Source: Streptococcus constellatus (GTDB lineage: Bacteria; Bacillota; Bacilli; Lactobacillales; Streptococcaceae). From it: 64,000 bases of DNA. A program made the translations under genes and the position numbers. The DNA lies in assembly GCF_902167705.1 (NCBI RefSeq), contig NZ_CABHMZ010000028.1:31282-95281 (forward strand). Reading direction: 5' to 3'. The notes under the pieces were generated by a model that was given only the letters and a program-made list of their open reading frames with translations, made no database searches and was not told the origin of the DNA. This document shows, piece after piece, positions 45,390 to 55,386 of this stretch. Within the stretch, counting starts at the first letter, position 1. Each line of letters starts with the position of its first letter.

Positions 45390-45824
45390 GCTTGTCACAG
45401 AATCATGCACCAAAAAGTTGATTAGGTAAATTTCCAAAATTATTTACCAAAAAAACAGTTTCTTAATCTAGTTATTTTCAATCAGCTATATCGTTTTTTG
45501 TGCTAAAAATTCTATATGATGAATTTTGCTTTTTGAATTTAAAATTTGTCTAGATTATTTATTGATGTTTCTTTTTCTGCTCAATGTTTTCAAAGAAAAG
45601 AAAGAATATTTTTCAGACTTTCATAATTTTTTGTAAGCGTTTTTCAAGGTTAATATATTGTTTAAATAACTGGTTTTATTCGTTTACAATCTGTCAAAAA
45701 TATGAAATAATTTGACTTTTTTTAGCTCAAACTATTGCATTTTTCATGAAAACGTTTTATACTTAAATAGTCTTAAATTTTTCTTAAACTTAAGTCAAAC
45801 ATTTTATAAGGAGGAAAGACAATA
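45390..45824 (+). other. manLMN upstream region
   Basis: A 435-base AT-rich stretch with no supported gene. It carries a near-cre sequence TGTAAGCGTTTTTCA (45632-45646) and, further down, the manL promoter with a cre-like core (45735-45763), and a long T-rich leader. The leader of about 60 bases ends with AAGGAGG before manL. Confidence 0.5.
45735..45763 (+). promoter_or_regulatory. manLMN promoter with cre core in spacer
   Basis: TTGCAT (45735-45740), 17-base spacer, TATACT (45758-45763). Within the spacer TGAAAACGTTTT (45747-45758) matches the core of the CcpA operator consensus TGWAANCGNTNWCA. CcpA bound here would occlude RNA polymerase. Regulator identity is inference. Confidence 0.6.
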
Positions 45825-46814
45825 ATGAGTATCGGAATCATTATTGCAAGCCATGGTGAATTTGCTGCTGGTATTCATCAATCAGGTTCTATGATTTTTG
45901 GTGAGCAAGAAAAAGTTCAAGTTGTAACTTTTATGCCAAACGAAGGTCCTGACGATTTGTATGCTAAGTTCAATGATGCTGTGGCTGCTTTTGACGCGAA
46001 CGATGAAGTTCTAGTTTTGGCTGACCTTTGGAGTGGTTCTCCATTTAACCAAGCTAGCCGCGTAATGGGTGAAAATCCTGACCGTAAGTTCGCGATCATT
46101 ACAGGTTTGAATCTGCCAATGTTGATTCAAGCTTATACAGAACGGATGATGGATGCCAATGCTGGCGTTGACGCTGTTGTCGCAAACATCATCAAAGAAG
46201 CCAAGGAAGGAGTAAAAGCTCTTCCTGAAGAACTAAATCCTGTAGCTGAAGTTGCAAGTGCACCTGTTGCACCAACTGCTCAAGCTGCTATCCCAGAAGG
46301 AACTGTTATCGGCGATGGCAAGTTAAAAATCAATCTTGCTCGTATCGATACACGTCTTCTTCACGGTCAAGTTGCAACTGCTTGGACACCAGATTCTAAA
46401 GCAGACCGTATCATCGTTGCTTCTGACTCCGTATCAGCTGATGAACTTCGTAAAGAGTTGATCAAACAAGCTGCTCCTGGTAATGTCAAAGCAAATGTTG
46501 TCCCAATTGACAAATTGATTGCGGTAGCAAAAGACCCTCGTTTTGGTAACACACATGCACTTATTCTTTTTGAAACTCCTCAAGATGCACTCCGTGCTGT
46601 TGAAGGCGGTGTTGATATCAAAACACTTAATGTTGGCTCAATGGCTCACTCAACTGGTAAAACAATGGTCAACAACGTCTTGTCAATGGATAAAGATGAC
46701 GTTGCAACCTTTGAAAAATTGCGTGACCTAGGAGTTGAATTTGACGTACGTAAAGTACCAAACGACTCTAAAAAAGATTTGTTTGTCTTAATTAATAAAG
46801 CCAACGTTCAATAA
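45825..46814 (+). CDS. manL: Mannose-family PTS EIIAB component
   Basis: A 329-residue fusion of PTS-Man EIIA (phospho-His at 10 in IIASHGEFA) and EIIB (phospho-His at 180 in TRLLHGQVA), joined by an Ala/Pro-rich linker at about 139-157. It phosphorylates mannose, glucose, glucosamine and related sugars during uptake through IICD, and in streptococci takes part in glucose sensing. Start ATG has AAGGAGG. First gene of manLMN. Confidence 0.96.
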   Translation: MSIGIIIASHGEFAAGIHQSGSMIFGEQEKVQVVTFMPNEGPDDLYAKFNDAVAAFDANDEVLVLADLWSGSPFNQASRVMGENPDRKFAIITGLNLPMLIQAYTERMMDANAGVDAVVANIIKEAKEGVKALPEELNPVAEVASAPVAPTAQAAIPEGTVIGDGKLKINLARIDTRLLHGQVATAWTPDSKADRIIVASDSVSADELRKELIKQAAPGNVKANVVPIDKLIAVAKDPRFGNTHALILFETPQDALRAVEGGVDIKTLNVGSMAHSTGKTMVNNVLSMDKDDVATFEKLRDLGVEFDVRKVPNDSKKDLFVLINKANVQ

Positions 46815-46831
46815 TAGAAAGGATTTAGAAT

Positions 46832-47635
46832 ATGTCAATTATTTCTATGATTTTAGTGGTCTTCGTTGCCTTTCTTGCTGGACTTGAAGGAATCTTGGAC
46901 CAATTTCAATTCCACCAACCACTTGTTGCATGTACCTTGATTGGTCTTGTAACAGGACACTTGGAAGCAGGTGTCATGCTTGGTGGCTCACTACAAATGA
47001 TCGCTCTTGGTTGGGCAAACATCGGTGCTGCTGTTGCGCCTGACGCTGCTCTTGCCTCTGTTGCTGCCGCTATTATTATGGTACAAGGTGGAGACTTTAC
47101 AAACAAAGGTATTGCTGTCGCAACTGCTGTTGCTATCCCACTTGCTGTTGCTGGTCTTTTCCTTACAATGATCGTTCGTACTATCTCAGTTGCCCTTGTT
47201 CATGGTGCTGATGCTGCTGCTAAAAAAGGTGACATCGCAGGCGTAGAACGCGCTCACTTGTTTGCTCTTGTCCTTCAAGGTTTGCGTATCGCTCTTCCTG
47301 CTGCACTTCTTCTTGCAATCCCTGCTGAAGCTGTACAAGACTTGCTTGCAATGATGCCTTCATGGTTGTCAGACGGTATGGCTATCGGTGGTGGTATGGT
47401 CGTTGCCGTTGGTTACGCTATGGTTATCAACATGATGGCAACTCGTGAAGTATGGCCATTCTTTGCTATCGGCTTTGCACTTGCAGCTGTTAGTCAATTA
47501 ACTCTTATCGCTCTTGGTACAATCGGTGTTGCAATCGCTCTTATCTACCTTAACCTTTCTAAAAAAGGTGGAAACGGTGGTGGCGGTTCTGCTACATCAA
47601 ATGACCCAATTGGTGATATTTTAGAAGACTACTAA
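46832..47635 (+). CDS. manM: Mannose-family PTS EIIC component
   Basis: A 267-residue integral membrane protein: MSIISMILVVFVAFLAGLEG start, GHLEAGVMLGGSLQMIALGW, and AIGGGMVVAVGYAMVINMM. It forms the sugar channel with EIID. The C-terminus ends in a short glycine-rich tail (GGNGGGGSATSND), a streptococcal feature. It begins 17 bases after manL and has its own GAAAGGA site. Codon choice is highly biased, as for abundant proteins. Confidence 0.96.
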   Translation: MSIISMILVVFVAFLAGLEGILDQFQFHQPLVACTLIGLVTGHLEAGVMLGGSLQMIALGWANIGAAVAPDAALASVAAAIIMVQGGDFTNKGIAVATAVAIPLAVAGLFLTMIVRTISVALVHGADAAAKKGDIAGVERAHLFALVLQGLRIALPAALLLAIPAEAVQDLLAMMPSWLSDGMAIGGGMVVAVGYAMVINMMATREVWPFFAIGFALAAVSQLTLIALGTIGVAIALIYLNLSKKGGNGGGGSATSNDPIGDILEDY

Positions 47636-47654
47636 GAAAGGAGCTACTAATATC

Positions 47655-48566
47655 ATGACAGAAAAAATTCAATTATCAAAATCAGATCGTCAAAAAATTT
47701 GGTGGCGTTCAACTTTCTTGCAAGGTTCTTGGAACTATGAACGTATGCAAAACTTAGGTTGGGCTTATGCGTTAATTCCAGCTATCAAAAAACTTTATAC
47801 TAAAAAAGAAGACCAAGCTGCTGCTCTTGAACGTCACTTGGAATTCTTTAACACTCACCCATACGTAGCTGCTCCTATCATCGGGGTTACACTTGCTTTG
47901 GAAGAAGAAAAAGCAAATGGTGTTGAAATTGATGACGCTGCTATTCAAGGGGTTAAAATCGGTATGATGGGACCTCTTGCTGGTATCGGTGACCCTGTAT
48001 TCTGGTTCACAGTTCGTCCTATCCTTGGTGCTCTTAGTGCTTCTCTTGCCTCAACAGGAAACATCATGGGGCCAATCCTCTTCTTCGTTCTTTGGAATCT
48101 TATCCGTATGGCCTTCTTGTGGTACACTCAAGAACTTGGTTACAAAGCTGGTTCTGAAATTACTAAAGATATGTCAGGTGGTATCCTTCAAGACATCACT
48201 AAAGGAGCTTCTATTCTCGGTATGTTCATCCTTGCTGTGCTTGTTGAACGCTGGGTAAACGTAAGCTTTGCCCTTCAACTTCCTTCAACAAAACTCTCAG
48301 AAGGAGCTTACATCAATTTCCCTAAAGGTGCTGTAAACGGTGAACAACTTCAAAAAATCTTAGGTGATGTTGCAAGTGGACTTAGCTTAACTCCTGAAAG
48401 AGCAAACTCACTACAAGGTCAATTGAATTCATTGATTCCTGGTTTGATGGGACTTCTCCTTACTTTCCTTTGTATGTGGTTACTTAAGAAGAAAGTTTCA
48501 CCAATCACTATCATCATTGGATTATTCATCGTTGGTATTATCGCCAAAGTTATTGGTTTGATGTAA
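47655..48566 (+). CDS. manN: Mannose-family PTS EIID component
   Basis: A 303-residue EIID subunit of the Man family, completing the membrane complex. Its start MTEKIQLSKSDRQKIWWRST and the YERMQNLGWAYALIPAIKKLY stretch are diagnostic, with GIGDPVFWFTVRPILGAL in the middle and a final membrane helix (SPITIIIGLFIVGIIAKVIG). It follows manM by 19 bases with AAAGGAG. The operon ends in a strong terminator. Confidence 0.96.
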   Translation: MTEKIQLSKSDRQKIWWRSTFLQGSWNYERMQNLGWAYALIPAIKKLYTKKEDQAAALERHLEFFNTHPYVAAPIIGVTLALEEEKANGVEIDDAAIQGVKIGMMGPLAGIGDPVFWFTVRPILGALSASLASTGNIMGPILFFVLWNLIRMAFLWYTQELGYKAGSEITKDMSGGILQDITKGASILGMFILAVLVERWVNVSFALQLPSTKLSEGAYINFPKGAVNGEQLQKILGDVASGLSLTPERANSLQGQLNSLIPGLMGLLLTFLCMWLLKKKVSPITIIIGLFIVGIIAKVIGLM

Positions 48567-48569
48567 AAC

Positions 48570-48598
48570 GAAAAGAAGGCAAAAGCCTTCTTTTTTTG
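48570..48598 (+). terminator. Terminator of manLMN
   Basis: AAGAAGGC-AAAA-GCCTTCTT followed by TTTTT, four bases after the manN stop. Confidence 0.9.
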
Positions 48599-48703
48599 CT
48601 GTTAAATTGCTCAATCAAAAAGCACCTTCAAAGAAGAAAATAGAAATTTTTCAATGCAAATATGGTATAATGGAAAGGAAAGATTTAAGAAAAAGAGGGA
48701 AAG

Positions 48704-49075
48704 ATGGCACAATCACAAAATACAAAAATTGATTTTCAAACAACGGGGACTTCTTATCTGGGAATTGGAGGGAAAGTTGGAAAATTCTTAGTGGGAGATA
48801 AAGCGCTTGAGTTTTATGCCGACGCTAATGTCGAAGACTACATTCAAATTCCTTGGGATACTATCAAACAGATTGGCGCCAATGTTTCGGGCAAACGAAT
48901 TAGTCGTCATTTTGAAGTCTTTACTGACAAAGGTAAATTTCTCTTTGCCTCAAAAGATGCTGGAACCATTCTAAAACACGCTCGAAATCATATCGGTAAT
49001 GAAAAAGTCGTTAAACTACCGACACTGATTCAAACAATTGGTCAATTTTTTAAAAATCTATTTGCAAAAAAATAA
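48704..49075 (+). CDS. DUF956 family protein ManO
   Basis: A 123-residue DUF956 protein, found beside manLMN in most streptococci and lactococci and called ManO. It begins MAQSQNTKIDFQTTGTSYLG, has the GKRISRHFEVFTDKGKF block near 66-82 and a basic C-terminus. The fold is PH-like in predictions; a regulatory role in sugar transport is assumed from synteny. It has its own extended -10 promoter (TGGTATAAT near 48666) rather than reading through the man terminator. The serS promoter lies in its last codons. Confidence 0.88.
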   Translation: MAQSQNTKIDFQTTGTSYLGIGGKVGKFLVGDKALEFYADANVEDYIQIPWDTIKQIGANVSGKRISRHFEVFTDKGKFLFASKDAGTILKHARNHIGNEKVVKLPTLIQTIGQFFKNLFAKK

Positions 49076-49090
49076 GAATTTTTGTATAAT
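49062..49090 (+). promoter_or_regulatory. Promoter of serS T-box leader
   Basis: TTGCAA (49062-49067), 17 bases, TATAAT (49085-49090). The -35 lies inside the end of the ManO gene. Confidence 0.65.
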
Positions 49091-49095
49091 CGTAA

Positions 49096-49275
49096 GAAAC
49101 GGATAAGTAAATCTAGAATCTCTTTCAGAAAGTCTGCGGCAGCTGTGAGCAGATAGAGAGCTAGCTTGAAATTCTACCGTGATACTAATTTCATAAACAA
49201 TCAAGTGCACTTATGTGAAGTTGGATGGAACCGTGGCTCTGCCACTCCAACAGTTTCACAGGTGCATTTTTATTC
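49096..49275 (+). promoter_or_regulatory. T-box riboswitch leader of serS
   Basis: A stem-I region with AGAGAGCTAGC and AATTCTACC (a Ser codon TCT in the specifier position), the T-box sequence TGGATGGAACCGTGG near 49223-49237, and a terminator stem with AAGTGCACTTATGTGAA and TTCACAGGTGCATT ending in TTTT. The following gene encodes seryl-tRNA synthetase, which fits. Confidence 0.85.
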
Positions 49276-49287
49276 TAGGAGGTCCTT

Positions 49288-50565
49288 ATGTTAGATATTA
49301 AACGCATTCGCACAGATTTTGATACTATTGCGCAAAAATTAGCAACTCGTGGCGTTGACGCTGCAACACTTGATGAAATGAAAGAGTTTGATAGCAAACG
49401 CCGTAAACTCTTGGTCAAAGTTGAAAATTTAAAAGCAGAACGTAATACGGTGTCAGCAGAAATTGCCCAAGCAAAACGCAATAAAGAAAATGCTGATGAT
49501 AAAATTGCTGCCATGCAAAAATTATCTGCTGAAGTTAAAGCATTAGACGCAGAATTAGCAGAAATTGACGCTGCATTAACCGAGTTTACAACCACATTGC
49601 CAAATATTCCTCACGATAGTGTGCCAGTAGGTGCTGATGAAGACGATAATGTAGAAGTCCGCCGTTGGGGGACACCACGTGCATTTGACTTTGAAGTAAA
49701 AGCTCACTGGGATCTTGGAGAAAATCTTGATATTCTCGACTGGGAACGCGGAGCAAAAGTAACTGGTGCTCGCTTCCTCTTTTACAAAGGACTTGGAGCT
49801 CGTTTAGAGCGCGCTATCTACAATTTCATGTTAGACGAACATCAAAAAGAGGGCTACACAGAAGTCATCCCTCCTTACATAGTCAATCACGATTCTATGT
49901 TTGGAACTGGGCAATATCCAAAATTCAAAGAAGATACGTTTGAATTGAGCGACACAAACTATGTTCTCATTCCAACTGCTGAAGTTCCTTTGACAAACTA
50001 CTACCGTGGAGAAATTTTAGACGGAAAAGACTTGCCAATCTACTTCACAGCTATGAGTCCGTCTTTCCGCTCTGAAGCTGGTTCTGCCGGTCGTGACACC
50101 CGTGGTTTGATTCGTTTGCATCAATTCCACAAAGTGGAAATGGTCAAATTTGCCAAACCAGAACATTCTTATGAAGAATTAGAAAAAATGACCGCTAATG
50201 CTGAAAATATCCTGCAAAAATTGAATCTTCCTTACCGTGTCGTTGCACTTTCTACAGGGGATATGGGCTTCTCTGCGGCGAAGACCTACGACTTGGAAGT
50301 CTGGATTCCAGCTCAAAACACCTATCGTGAAATTTCTAGCTGTTCCAATACCGAAGATTTCCAAGCTCGTCGCGCTCAAATTCGTTACCGTGATGAAGCA
50401 GACGGCAAGGTCAAACTCCTACATACTTTGAATGGATCTGGTCTTGCAGTTGGTCGTACCGTTGCAGCTACTCTTGAAAATTATCAAAATGAAGACGGCT
50501 CTGTCACTATCCCAGAAGCACTTCGTCCATATATGGGCGGTGTGAAAGTGATTGCTCCAAAATAA
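49288..50565 (+). CDS. serS: Serine-tRNA ligase
   Basis: A 425-residue class II aminoacyl-tRNA synthetase. Residues 1-105 form the N-terminal coiled-coil tRNA-binding arm; the catalytic core has motif 2 [15 protein letters not shown](I)RLHQF and motif 3 GSGLAVGRT(V)AATLEN. The length matches. It is controlled by the upstream T-box and ends in a symmetrical terminator. Start ATG with AGGAGG. Confidence 0.97.
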   Translation: MLDIKRIRTDFDTIAQKLATRGVDAATLDEMKEFDSKRRKLLVKVENLKAERNTVSAEIAQAKRNKENADDKIAAMQKLSAEVKALDAELAEIDAALTEFTTTLPNIPHDSVPVGADEDDNVEVRRWGTPRAFDFEVKAHWDLGENLDILDWERGAKVTGARFLFYKGLGARLERAIYNFMLDEHQKEGYTEVIPPYIVNHDSMFGTGQYPKFKEDTFELSDTNYVLIPTAEVPLTNYYRGEILDGKDLPIYFTAMSPSFRSEAGSAGRDTRGLIRLHQFHKVEMVKFAKPEHSYEELEKMTANAENILQKLNLPYRVVALSTGDMGFSAAKTYDLEVWIPAQNTYREISSCSNTEDFQARRAQIRYRDEADGKVKLLHTLNGSGLAVGRTVAATLENYQNEDGSVTIPEALRPYMGGVKVIAPK

Positions 50566-50570
50566 CATAA

Positions 50571-50603
50571 AAACTCTGAGATTCTCAAATCATCTCAGAG
50601 TTT
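50571..50603. terminator. Bidirectional terminator between serS and the DedA gene
   Basis: AAAACTCTGAGAT and ATCTCAGAGTTTT form a 13-bp stem with T runs on both strands, between convergent genes. Confidence 0.8.
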
Positions 50604-50605
50604 TC

Positions 50606-51265
50606 TTATCTTTTCATTTGATTGTTTCGCTTTTTAATCATTGCACTTCGAACAACACTTATCACCGTTGGGAGTAAGGTGACAATGACAATCCCCAAAA
50701 TAATAGCTGAAAAATGAGTTTTTACAAAAGGAATATTCCCAAAAAGATAACCCGCCCCTGTCGCAATCAAAGACCAAGACAAGGCCGCAATAAAAGCTCG
50801 TTTCAGAAAAGACTGAACAGGGAATTGACTAATGCCTGCTACAAAAGGCACAAAGGTACGAATAATAGGAATATAACGTCCTAAAATAATGGAAGTAGAA
50901 CCATGTTTTTCAAAATACACTTCTGCTTCTTTGATATTCTCTTCTTTTATCAACTTACTGAAAAATTTATAATGTACAAAACGATAGCCCAAGGTTCTGC
51001 CAATAAAAAAATTACAGGTATCGCCAACGAAAGCTCCAACGAAAAACAGGAGCATAAAAAGCAGAACATTAAAATGCATTTCTGGATTGGCTGATAAGGC
51101 ACCAGCTGCAAAAAGTAAGCTGTCTCCTGGCAAAAACGGAAATACAACAGCAGCTGTTTCAATAAAAATCACCAAAAATAGAATCAGATAAGTCCAGCTA
51201 CCCACTGCATTGGCAATATTGTAAATATGCTCGTCAATATGCAAGATAAAATCAATAATAAACAT
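50606..51265 (-). CDS. DedA family membrane protein
   Basis: A 219-residue DedA/SNARE-associated-domain protein, several family members of which act as undecaprenyl-phosphate or phospholipid flippases. Visible are the ETAAVVFPFLPGDSLLFAAG motif near residues 36-55, GDTCNFFIGRTLG, FGRYIPIIRTFVPFVAGIS(as ILGRYIPIIRTFVPF) and conserved Arg residues. It is monocistronic. The basic C-terminus (RSAMIKKRNNQMKR) is cytoplasmic. The exact lipid role is not determined. Confidence 0.9.
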   Translation of the reverse strand: MFIIDFILHIDEHIYNIANAVGSWTYLILFLVIFIETAAVVFPFLPGDSLLFAAGALSANPEMHFNVLLFMLLFFVGAFVGDTCNFFIGRTLGYRFVHYKFFSKLIKEENIKEAEVYFEKHGSTSIILGRYIPIIRTFVPFVAGISQFPVQSFLKRAFIAALSWSLIATGAGYLFGNIPFVKTHFSAIILGIVIVTLLPTVISVVRSAMIKKRNNQMKR

Positions 51266-51332
51266 CTCTTCTCCTTCCGCCCATTACTTATTATATCAAA
51301 AAATGAAGCACAAAAAGCACATTTTTAAAAAT

Positions 51333-51368
51333 AAAAAGAAGCTGAAATAAAAGAATTCAGCTTCTTTG
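51333..51368 (-). terminator. Terminator of the fab-acc cluster
   Basis: AAGAAGCTGAA and TTCAGCTTCTT form a stem on the minus strand followed by TTTTATTTTT, about 90 bases after accA. Confidence 0.8.
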
Positions 51369-51455
51369 GTTTATATCGTTATAACTACAAGACATTGTAA
51401 CTTGAAGAAACTCTATTGACTTTCAATTTAGAGTGTCCCACTCTCTCTTTTGAGA

Positions 51456-52226
51456 TTAGTATTTTCTAAATCGTTGGTAACGCGCTTCTAACAATTGATC
51501 AAGCGGCAGTTGAGATAAGTTGGTTAGCTCAGCAACAATTTCTTGCTTCACAGCGTTCAGTAAATCTTGATTGCTAAGCCCTGTCTCAGCAATGACCTTA
51601 TCCACCACTTTCATGTCAAGAAGTTCATGAGAGGTGATTTTCATAAGTTCTGCAGCTTCCATAGCACGACTGCCATCTTTCCATAAAATGGAAGCGAAGC
51701 CTTCTGGACTAAGCACTGCATAAATCGAATTTTCGAGCATCCACACTCTATCTGCGACCGCTAAAGCGAGCGCTCCGCCAGAACCGCCCTCACCGATAAT
51801 AATAGCAATAATCGGCACCTTTAAATCACTCATTTCGAGCAAATTACGCGCAATAGCTTCTCCTTGACCGCGCTCCTCAGCCCCAACTCCCGGATAAGCA
51901 CCAGCTGTATTGATGAATGTCACGATAGGACGACCGAACTTCTCTGCCTGTTTCATCAAACGAAGAGCCTTTCGATACCCTTCTGGATGAGGCTGACCGA
52001 AATTACGTTGCAAATTATCCTGTAGATTACGTCCCTTTTGAATCCCAACAACGGTGATAGGTTGACCATTCAGAGTTCCAATACCGCCAATGACTGCCCC
52101 GTCATCTCGAAAAGAGCGATCGCCATGCAATTCAATAAAATTTTCACAAATTCCTTGCGCAAAATCCAAAGCTGTCAACCGTGTCTGATCTCGTGCTTCT
52201 TTAATAATTCGAGTAATCTTCGTCAT
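51456..52226 (-). CDS. accA: Acetyl-CoA carboxylase carboxyltransferase alpha subunit
   Basis: A 256-residue alpha subunit that with AccD moves CO2 from biotin to acetyl-CoA, giving malonyl-CoA. Core motifs are [13 protein letters not shown](G), [24 protein letters not shown] and [17 protein letters not shown]. The protein lacks the long N-terminal extension of E. coli AccA, normal for Firmicutes. It overlaps accD by four bases and is last in the cluster. Confidence 0.96.
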   Translation of the reverse strand: MTKITRIIKEARDQTRLTALDFAQGICENFIELHGDRSFRDDGAVIGGIGTLNGQPITVVGIQKGRNLQDNLQRNFGQPHPEGYRKALRLMKQAEKFGRPIVTFINTAGAYPGVGAEERGQGEAIARNLLEMSDLKVPIIAIIIGEGGSGGALALAVADRVWMLENSIYAVLSPEGFASILWKDGSRAMEAAELMKITSHELLDMKVVDKVIAETGLSNQDLLNAVKQEIVAELTNLSQLPLDQLLEARYQRFRKY

Positions 52227-53086
52227 TGTTTACCTCCATGGAAAGCAAGTAGTTTGGCAATGGTGGAGCGCATTTCTACTCGTTTGACAATGGCATCTAC
52301 AAATCCATGTTCTAGCAAAAATTCTGCCTTTTGGAAATCATCAGGTAATTTTTCACGAACAGTCGTTTCAATCACTCGACGACCTGCAAAACCAACTAGT
52401 GCTTGCGTTTCAGCAAGAATGATGTCTCCTTCCATAGCAAATGAAGCCGTCACACCACCTGTTGTCGGATCGGTTAAGATTGTCAAATAAAACAAGCCAG
52501 CATTAGAATGACGTTTCACCGCTGCGGATACTTTAGCCATTTGCATCAAACTCATAATTCCTTCTTGCATGCGAGCGCCACCAGAAGCTGTAAACAAAGT
52601 GACTGGCAACTGATGTTCTGTAGCATATTCAAAAAGACGAGTAATTTTTTCTCCAACGACCGTTCCCATAGAAGCCATGATAAAGTTGGAATCCATAATC
52701 CCCAAAGTCGTCTTTTGTCCGTCAATTGTCGCAATTCCTGTGAGTACTGCTTCATCTAAACTCGTTTTTTCGCGAATCTTTTTCAATTTCTCACGATAAT
52801 TCGGAAAATTCAGTGGATCCGTTGTTTCAATTCTCGTAAACAATTCCTCAAAGCTGTTGGCATCTACAGTCAGATTGAGACGTTCAAAAGCTGAAATACG
52901 AAACGTATAACCACACTGTGGACAAATACGTTCGCCTCCTAAATCTTTTTGGTAAATGATATGCTTACATCCTGGGCATTTTGAAAATAATTCATCGGGA
53001 AACTCAGGCTTTGCTTGAGGTATCTCACGACTTGAACGATTGGGATTGATACGAATATATTTATCCTTTTTGGAAAACAAAGCCAT
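52223..53086 (-). CDS. accD: Acetyl-CoA carboxylase carboxyltransferase beta subunit
   Basis: A 287-residue beta subunit. The N-terminal zinc ribbon is [10 protein letters not shown] with [10 protein letters not shown] (residues about 36-63), and the crotonase-like core carries [10 protein letters not shown] and [14 protein letters not shown]. It binds accA's product and together they form the carboxyltransferase. The start lies 19 bases after accC and the stop overlaps accA. Confidence 0.96.
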   Translation of the reverse strand: MALFSKKDKYIRINPNRSSREIPQAKPEFPDELFSKCPGCKHIIYQKDLGGERICPQCGYTFRISAFERLNLTVDANSFEELFTRIETTDPLNFPNYREKLKKIREKTSLDEAVLTGIATIDGQKTTLGIMDSNFIMASMGTVVGEKITRLFEYATEHQLPVTLFTASGGARMQEGIMSLMQMAKVSAAVKRHSNAGLFYLTILTDPTTGGVTASFAMEGDIILAETQALVGFAGRRVIETTVREKLPDDFQKAEFLLEHGFVDAIVKRVEMRSTIAKLLAFHGGKQ

Positions 53087-53105
53087 GATCTATATCTTTA
53101 CTCCT

Positions 53106-54473
53106 CTAATTTTTCTTTTGATAAGCTGGTAAAAATTTCTCCATAAGAAAAGCTGTATCATAGTCTCCAGCGATAACATGCGGATCCGAAATCAAATCCA
53201 GTTGGAAACCGCTATTTGTCACAACACCGTCAATTTCTAATTCATAGAGTGCGCGCTGCATTTTCATTAGTGCATCAAATCGATTTTCACCATGCACAAT
53301 AATCTTGGCAATCATACTGTCATAATACGGCGGAATCGTGTAGCCTGGATAAACTGCCGAATCCACACGCAGCCCCACACCACCACTTGGTAGATAGAGA
53401 TTTGAAATTTTTCCTGGACTTGGCGCAAAGTTAAATGCAGGATTTTCCGCATTGATTCGACATTCAATAGCGTGACCTGTTATATGAATATCTTCTTGAC
53501 TAAAAGGCAATTCTTGCCCCGCAGCAATTTTTATTTGCTCCTTGACAATATCTACACCCGTTACAAATTCCGTTATCGGATGTTCCACTTGAACACGAGT
53601 ATTCATTTCCATGAAATAAAATTCTCTTTTGTCTTCGTCAAATAAGAATTCAAGCGTTCCTGCATTTTCATAGCCAACCGATTGAGCAGCTCGCACAGCA
53701 GCTTCGCCAATTTTACGACGAAGGGTCTTGCCAATCGCAACCGACGGACTTTCTTCCAGCACTTTTTGATTATTTCTTTGAAGTGAACAATCGCGCTCGC
53801 CTAAATGAACGACATGACCATGTTGATCAGCCAAAATTTGGACTTCAATATGCCGAGCTGGATAAATGACTCGCTCCATATACATGGCGCCATTTCCGAA
53901 AGCCGCTTTGGCTTCGCTGGAAGCCGATTCAAAGGCGGCTACTAAATCTTCTGCCTTTTCGACTTTCCGAATGCCTTTACCACCACCGCCAGCGGAAGCT
54001 TTTAGCATGACTGGATAGCCGATTTTTTCTGCAACTGCAAGTGCTTCGTCTGACGTATGAACTTCGCCATCAGAACCTGGGATTACAGGCACATTAGCCT
54101 TAATCATCTGAGCACGCGCATTGATTTTATCACCCATTAAATCCATTACTGCTCCCGAAGGACCGATAAATTTAATACCAACTTCCTCGCACATGGTCGC
54201 AAACTTAGAATTTTCACTCAAAAAACCAAAACCTGGATGAATCGCCTCTGCCCCAGTCAAAACTGCCGCAGAAAGAACCGCATTCATATTGAGATAGGAT
54301 TCCGTTGACTTTGCTGGACCAATGCAAACCGCTTCATCTGCCAGTAAGGTGTGGAGAGCTTCTTTATCAGCCGTAGAATAAACTGCGACTGTCGCAATTC
54401 CTAATTCTCTGGCTGCTCGAATAATTCTAACCGCAATTTCCCCACGGTTGGCAATTAAAATCTTACGAAACAT
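53106..54473 (-). CDS. accC: Acetyl-CoA carboxylase biotin carboxylase subunit
   Basis: A 455-residue ATP-grasp enzyme that carboxylates the biotin on AccB. Motifs: MFRKILIANRGEIAVRIIRA at the start, the glycine-rich ATP loop KASAGGGGKGIRKV near 160-173, MEMNTRVQVEHPITE with the catalytic Glu/Arg. The length is standard. It lies 14 bases after fabZ with GGAG upstream. Confidence 0.97.
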   Translation of the reverse strand: MFRKILIANRGEIAVRIIRAARELGIATVAVYSTADKEALHTLLADEAVCIGPAKSTESYLNMNAVLSAAVLTGAEAIHPGFGFLSENSKFATMCEEVGIKFIGPSGAVMDLMGDKINARAQMIKANVPVIPGSDGEVHTSDEALAVAEKIGYPVMLKASAGGGGKGIRKVEKAEDLVAAFESASSEAKAAFGNGAMYMERVIYPARHIEVQILADQHGHVVHLGERDCSLQRNNQKVLEESPSVAIGKTLRRKIGEAAVRAAQSVGYENAGTLEFLFDEDKREFYFMEMNTRVQVEHPITEFVTGVDIVKEQIKIAAGQELPFSQEDIHITGHAIECRINAENPAFNFAPSPGKISNLYLPSGGVGLRVDSAVYPGYTIPPYYDSMIAKIIVHGENRFDALMKMQRALYELEIDGVVTNSGFQLDLISDPHVIAGDYDTAFLMEKFLPAYQKKN

Positions 54474-54487
54474 GGTGAAATCTCCTT

Positions 54488-54910
54488 TTATTGTCCGAGG
54501 GCAAAAGTTAAAATACCACTCGCTGCCAACTTCCCGTCAACTTCTGCTTTGGCTTCCACAACAGCAATCGTTCCACGGCGTTTCACAAATTTCGCTGTCA
54601 TGATGAGCTGATCCCCAGGAACAACTTGCTTCTTAAATTTCACCTTGTCCATCCCGGCATAAAAAACCAATTTCCCTTTATTTTCTTCCTTGGACAATTC
54701 CAAAACGCCGGCCGTTTGAGCCAAAGCTTCCATGATGAGGACACCAGGCATGACAGGATATTCAGGAAAATGACCGTTAAAGAAAGGTTCATTAATCGTA
54801 ACATTTTTCAGAGCCACAATCTCGTCTTCTTTTATTTCCAAAACACGGTCAACCAACAGCATAGGATAACGATGTGGAAGAGCTTCTTTTATCGCATTGA
54901 TATCAATCAT
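54488..54910 (-). CDS. fabZ: 3-hydroxyacyl-ACP dehydratase FabZ
   Basis: A 140-residue hot-dog-fold dehydratase. It begins [25 protein letters not shown] and has the catalytic His in [14 protein letters not shown] and Glu in [11 protein letters not shown]. In streptococci FabZ dehydrates; the FabM isomerase then makes the unsaturated branch. It overlaps the accB stop by four bases. Confidence 0.96.
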   Translation of the reverse strand: MIDINAIKEALPHRYPMLLVDRVLEIKEDEIVALKNVTINEPFFNGHFPEYPVMPGVLIMEALAQTAGVLELSKEENKGKLVFYAGMDKVKFKKQVVPGDQLIMTAKFVKRRGTIAVVEAKAEVDGKLAASGILTFALGQ

Positions 54911-55386
54911 TTAATCCGCACCAGACCTTTCCCAAATTCGACCATTTCTTCATTCTGCACAAGAATTTCTGTCACAATACCGTCTTTAGGTGACGGAACT
55001 TCATTCATCACTTTCATAGCCTCAATAATCATCAAGGTTTGCCCCTTCTTCACTTGGTCGCCAACGGAAACAAAGGAAGGTTTATCAGGTCCAGAAGCAA
55101 GATAAGCAACTCCAACCAAGGGACTTTCAACCACATCGCCTTCAGCTGTTGGTACTTCTGGACTAACCGTTTCCTCCACAATTGGAGTAACAGTTGGCTG
55201 GGCAACTTCTACTGGTGAAACAAGATTGGTGTTCACTGTTGAATCCTCTGCAGAAGGAGCAATTGATTCAACTGTTCTTTCGTTTTTGCTGAACGTTAAT
55301 TCATCACTTTGATTTTTATAAGAAAATTCACGCAAACTTGATTGGTCAAATTGAGCCATCAAATCTTTGATCTCATTGATATTCAT
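54907..55386 (-). CDS. accB: Acetyl-CoA carboxylase biotin carboxyl carrier protein
   Basis: A 159-residue carrier. The C-terminal biotinyl domain (about 85-159) holds the biotinylated Lys125 in [10 protein letters not shown]; the first 80 residues include a Pro/Val/Glu-rich flexible linker. It shuttles carboxyl between AccC and AccAD. It starts immediately after fabF and overlaps fabZ by four bases. Confidence 0.96.
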   Translation of the reverse strand: MNINEIKDLMAQFDQSSLREFSYKNQSDELTFSKNERTVESIAPSAEDSTVNTNLVSPVEVAQPTVTPIVEETVSPEVPTAEGDVVESPLVGVAYLASGPDKPSFVSVGDQVKKGQTLMIIEAMKVMNEVPSPKDGIVTEILVQNEEMVEFGKGLVRIK

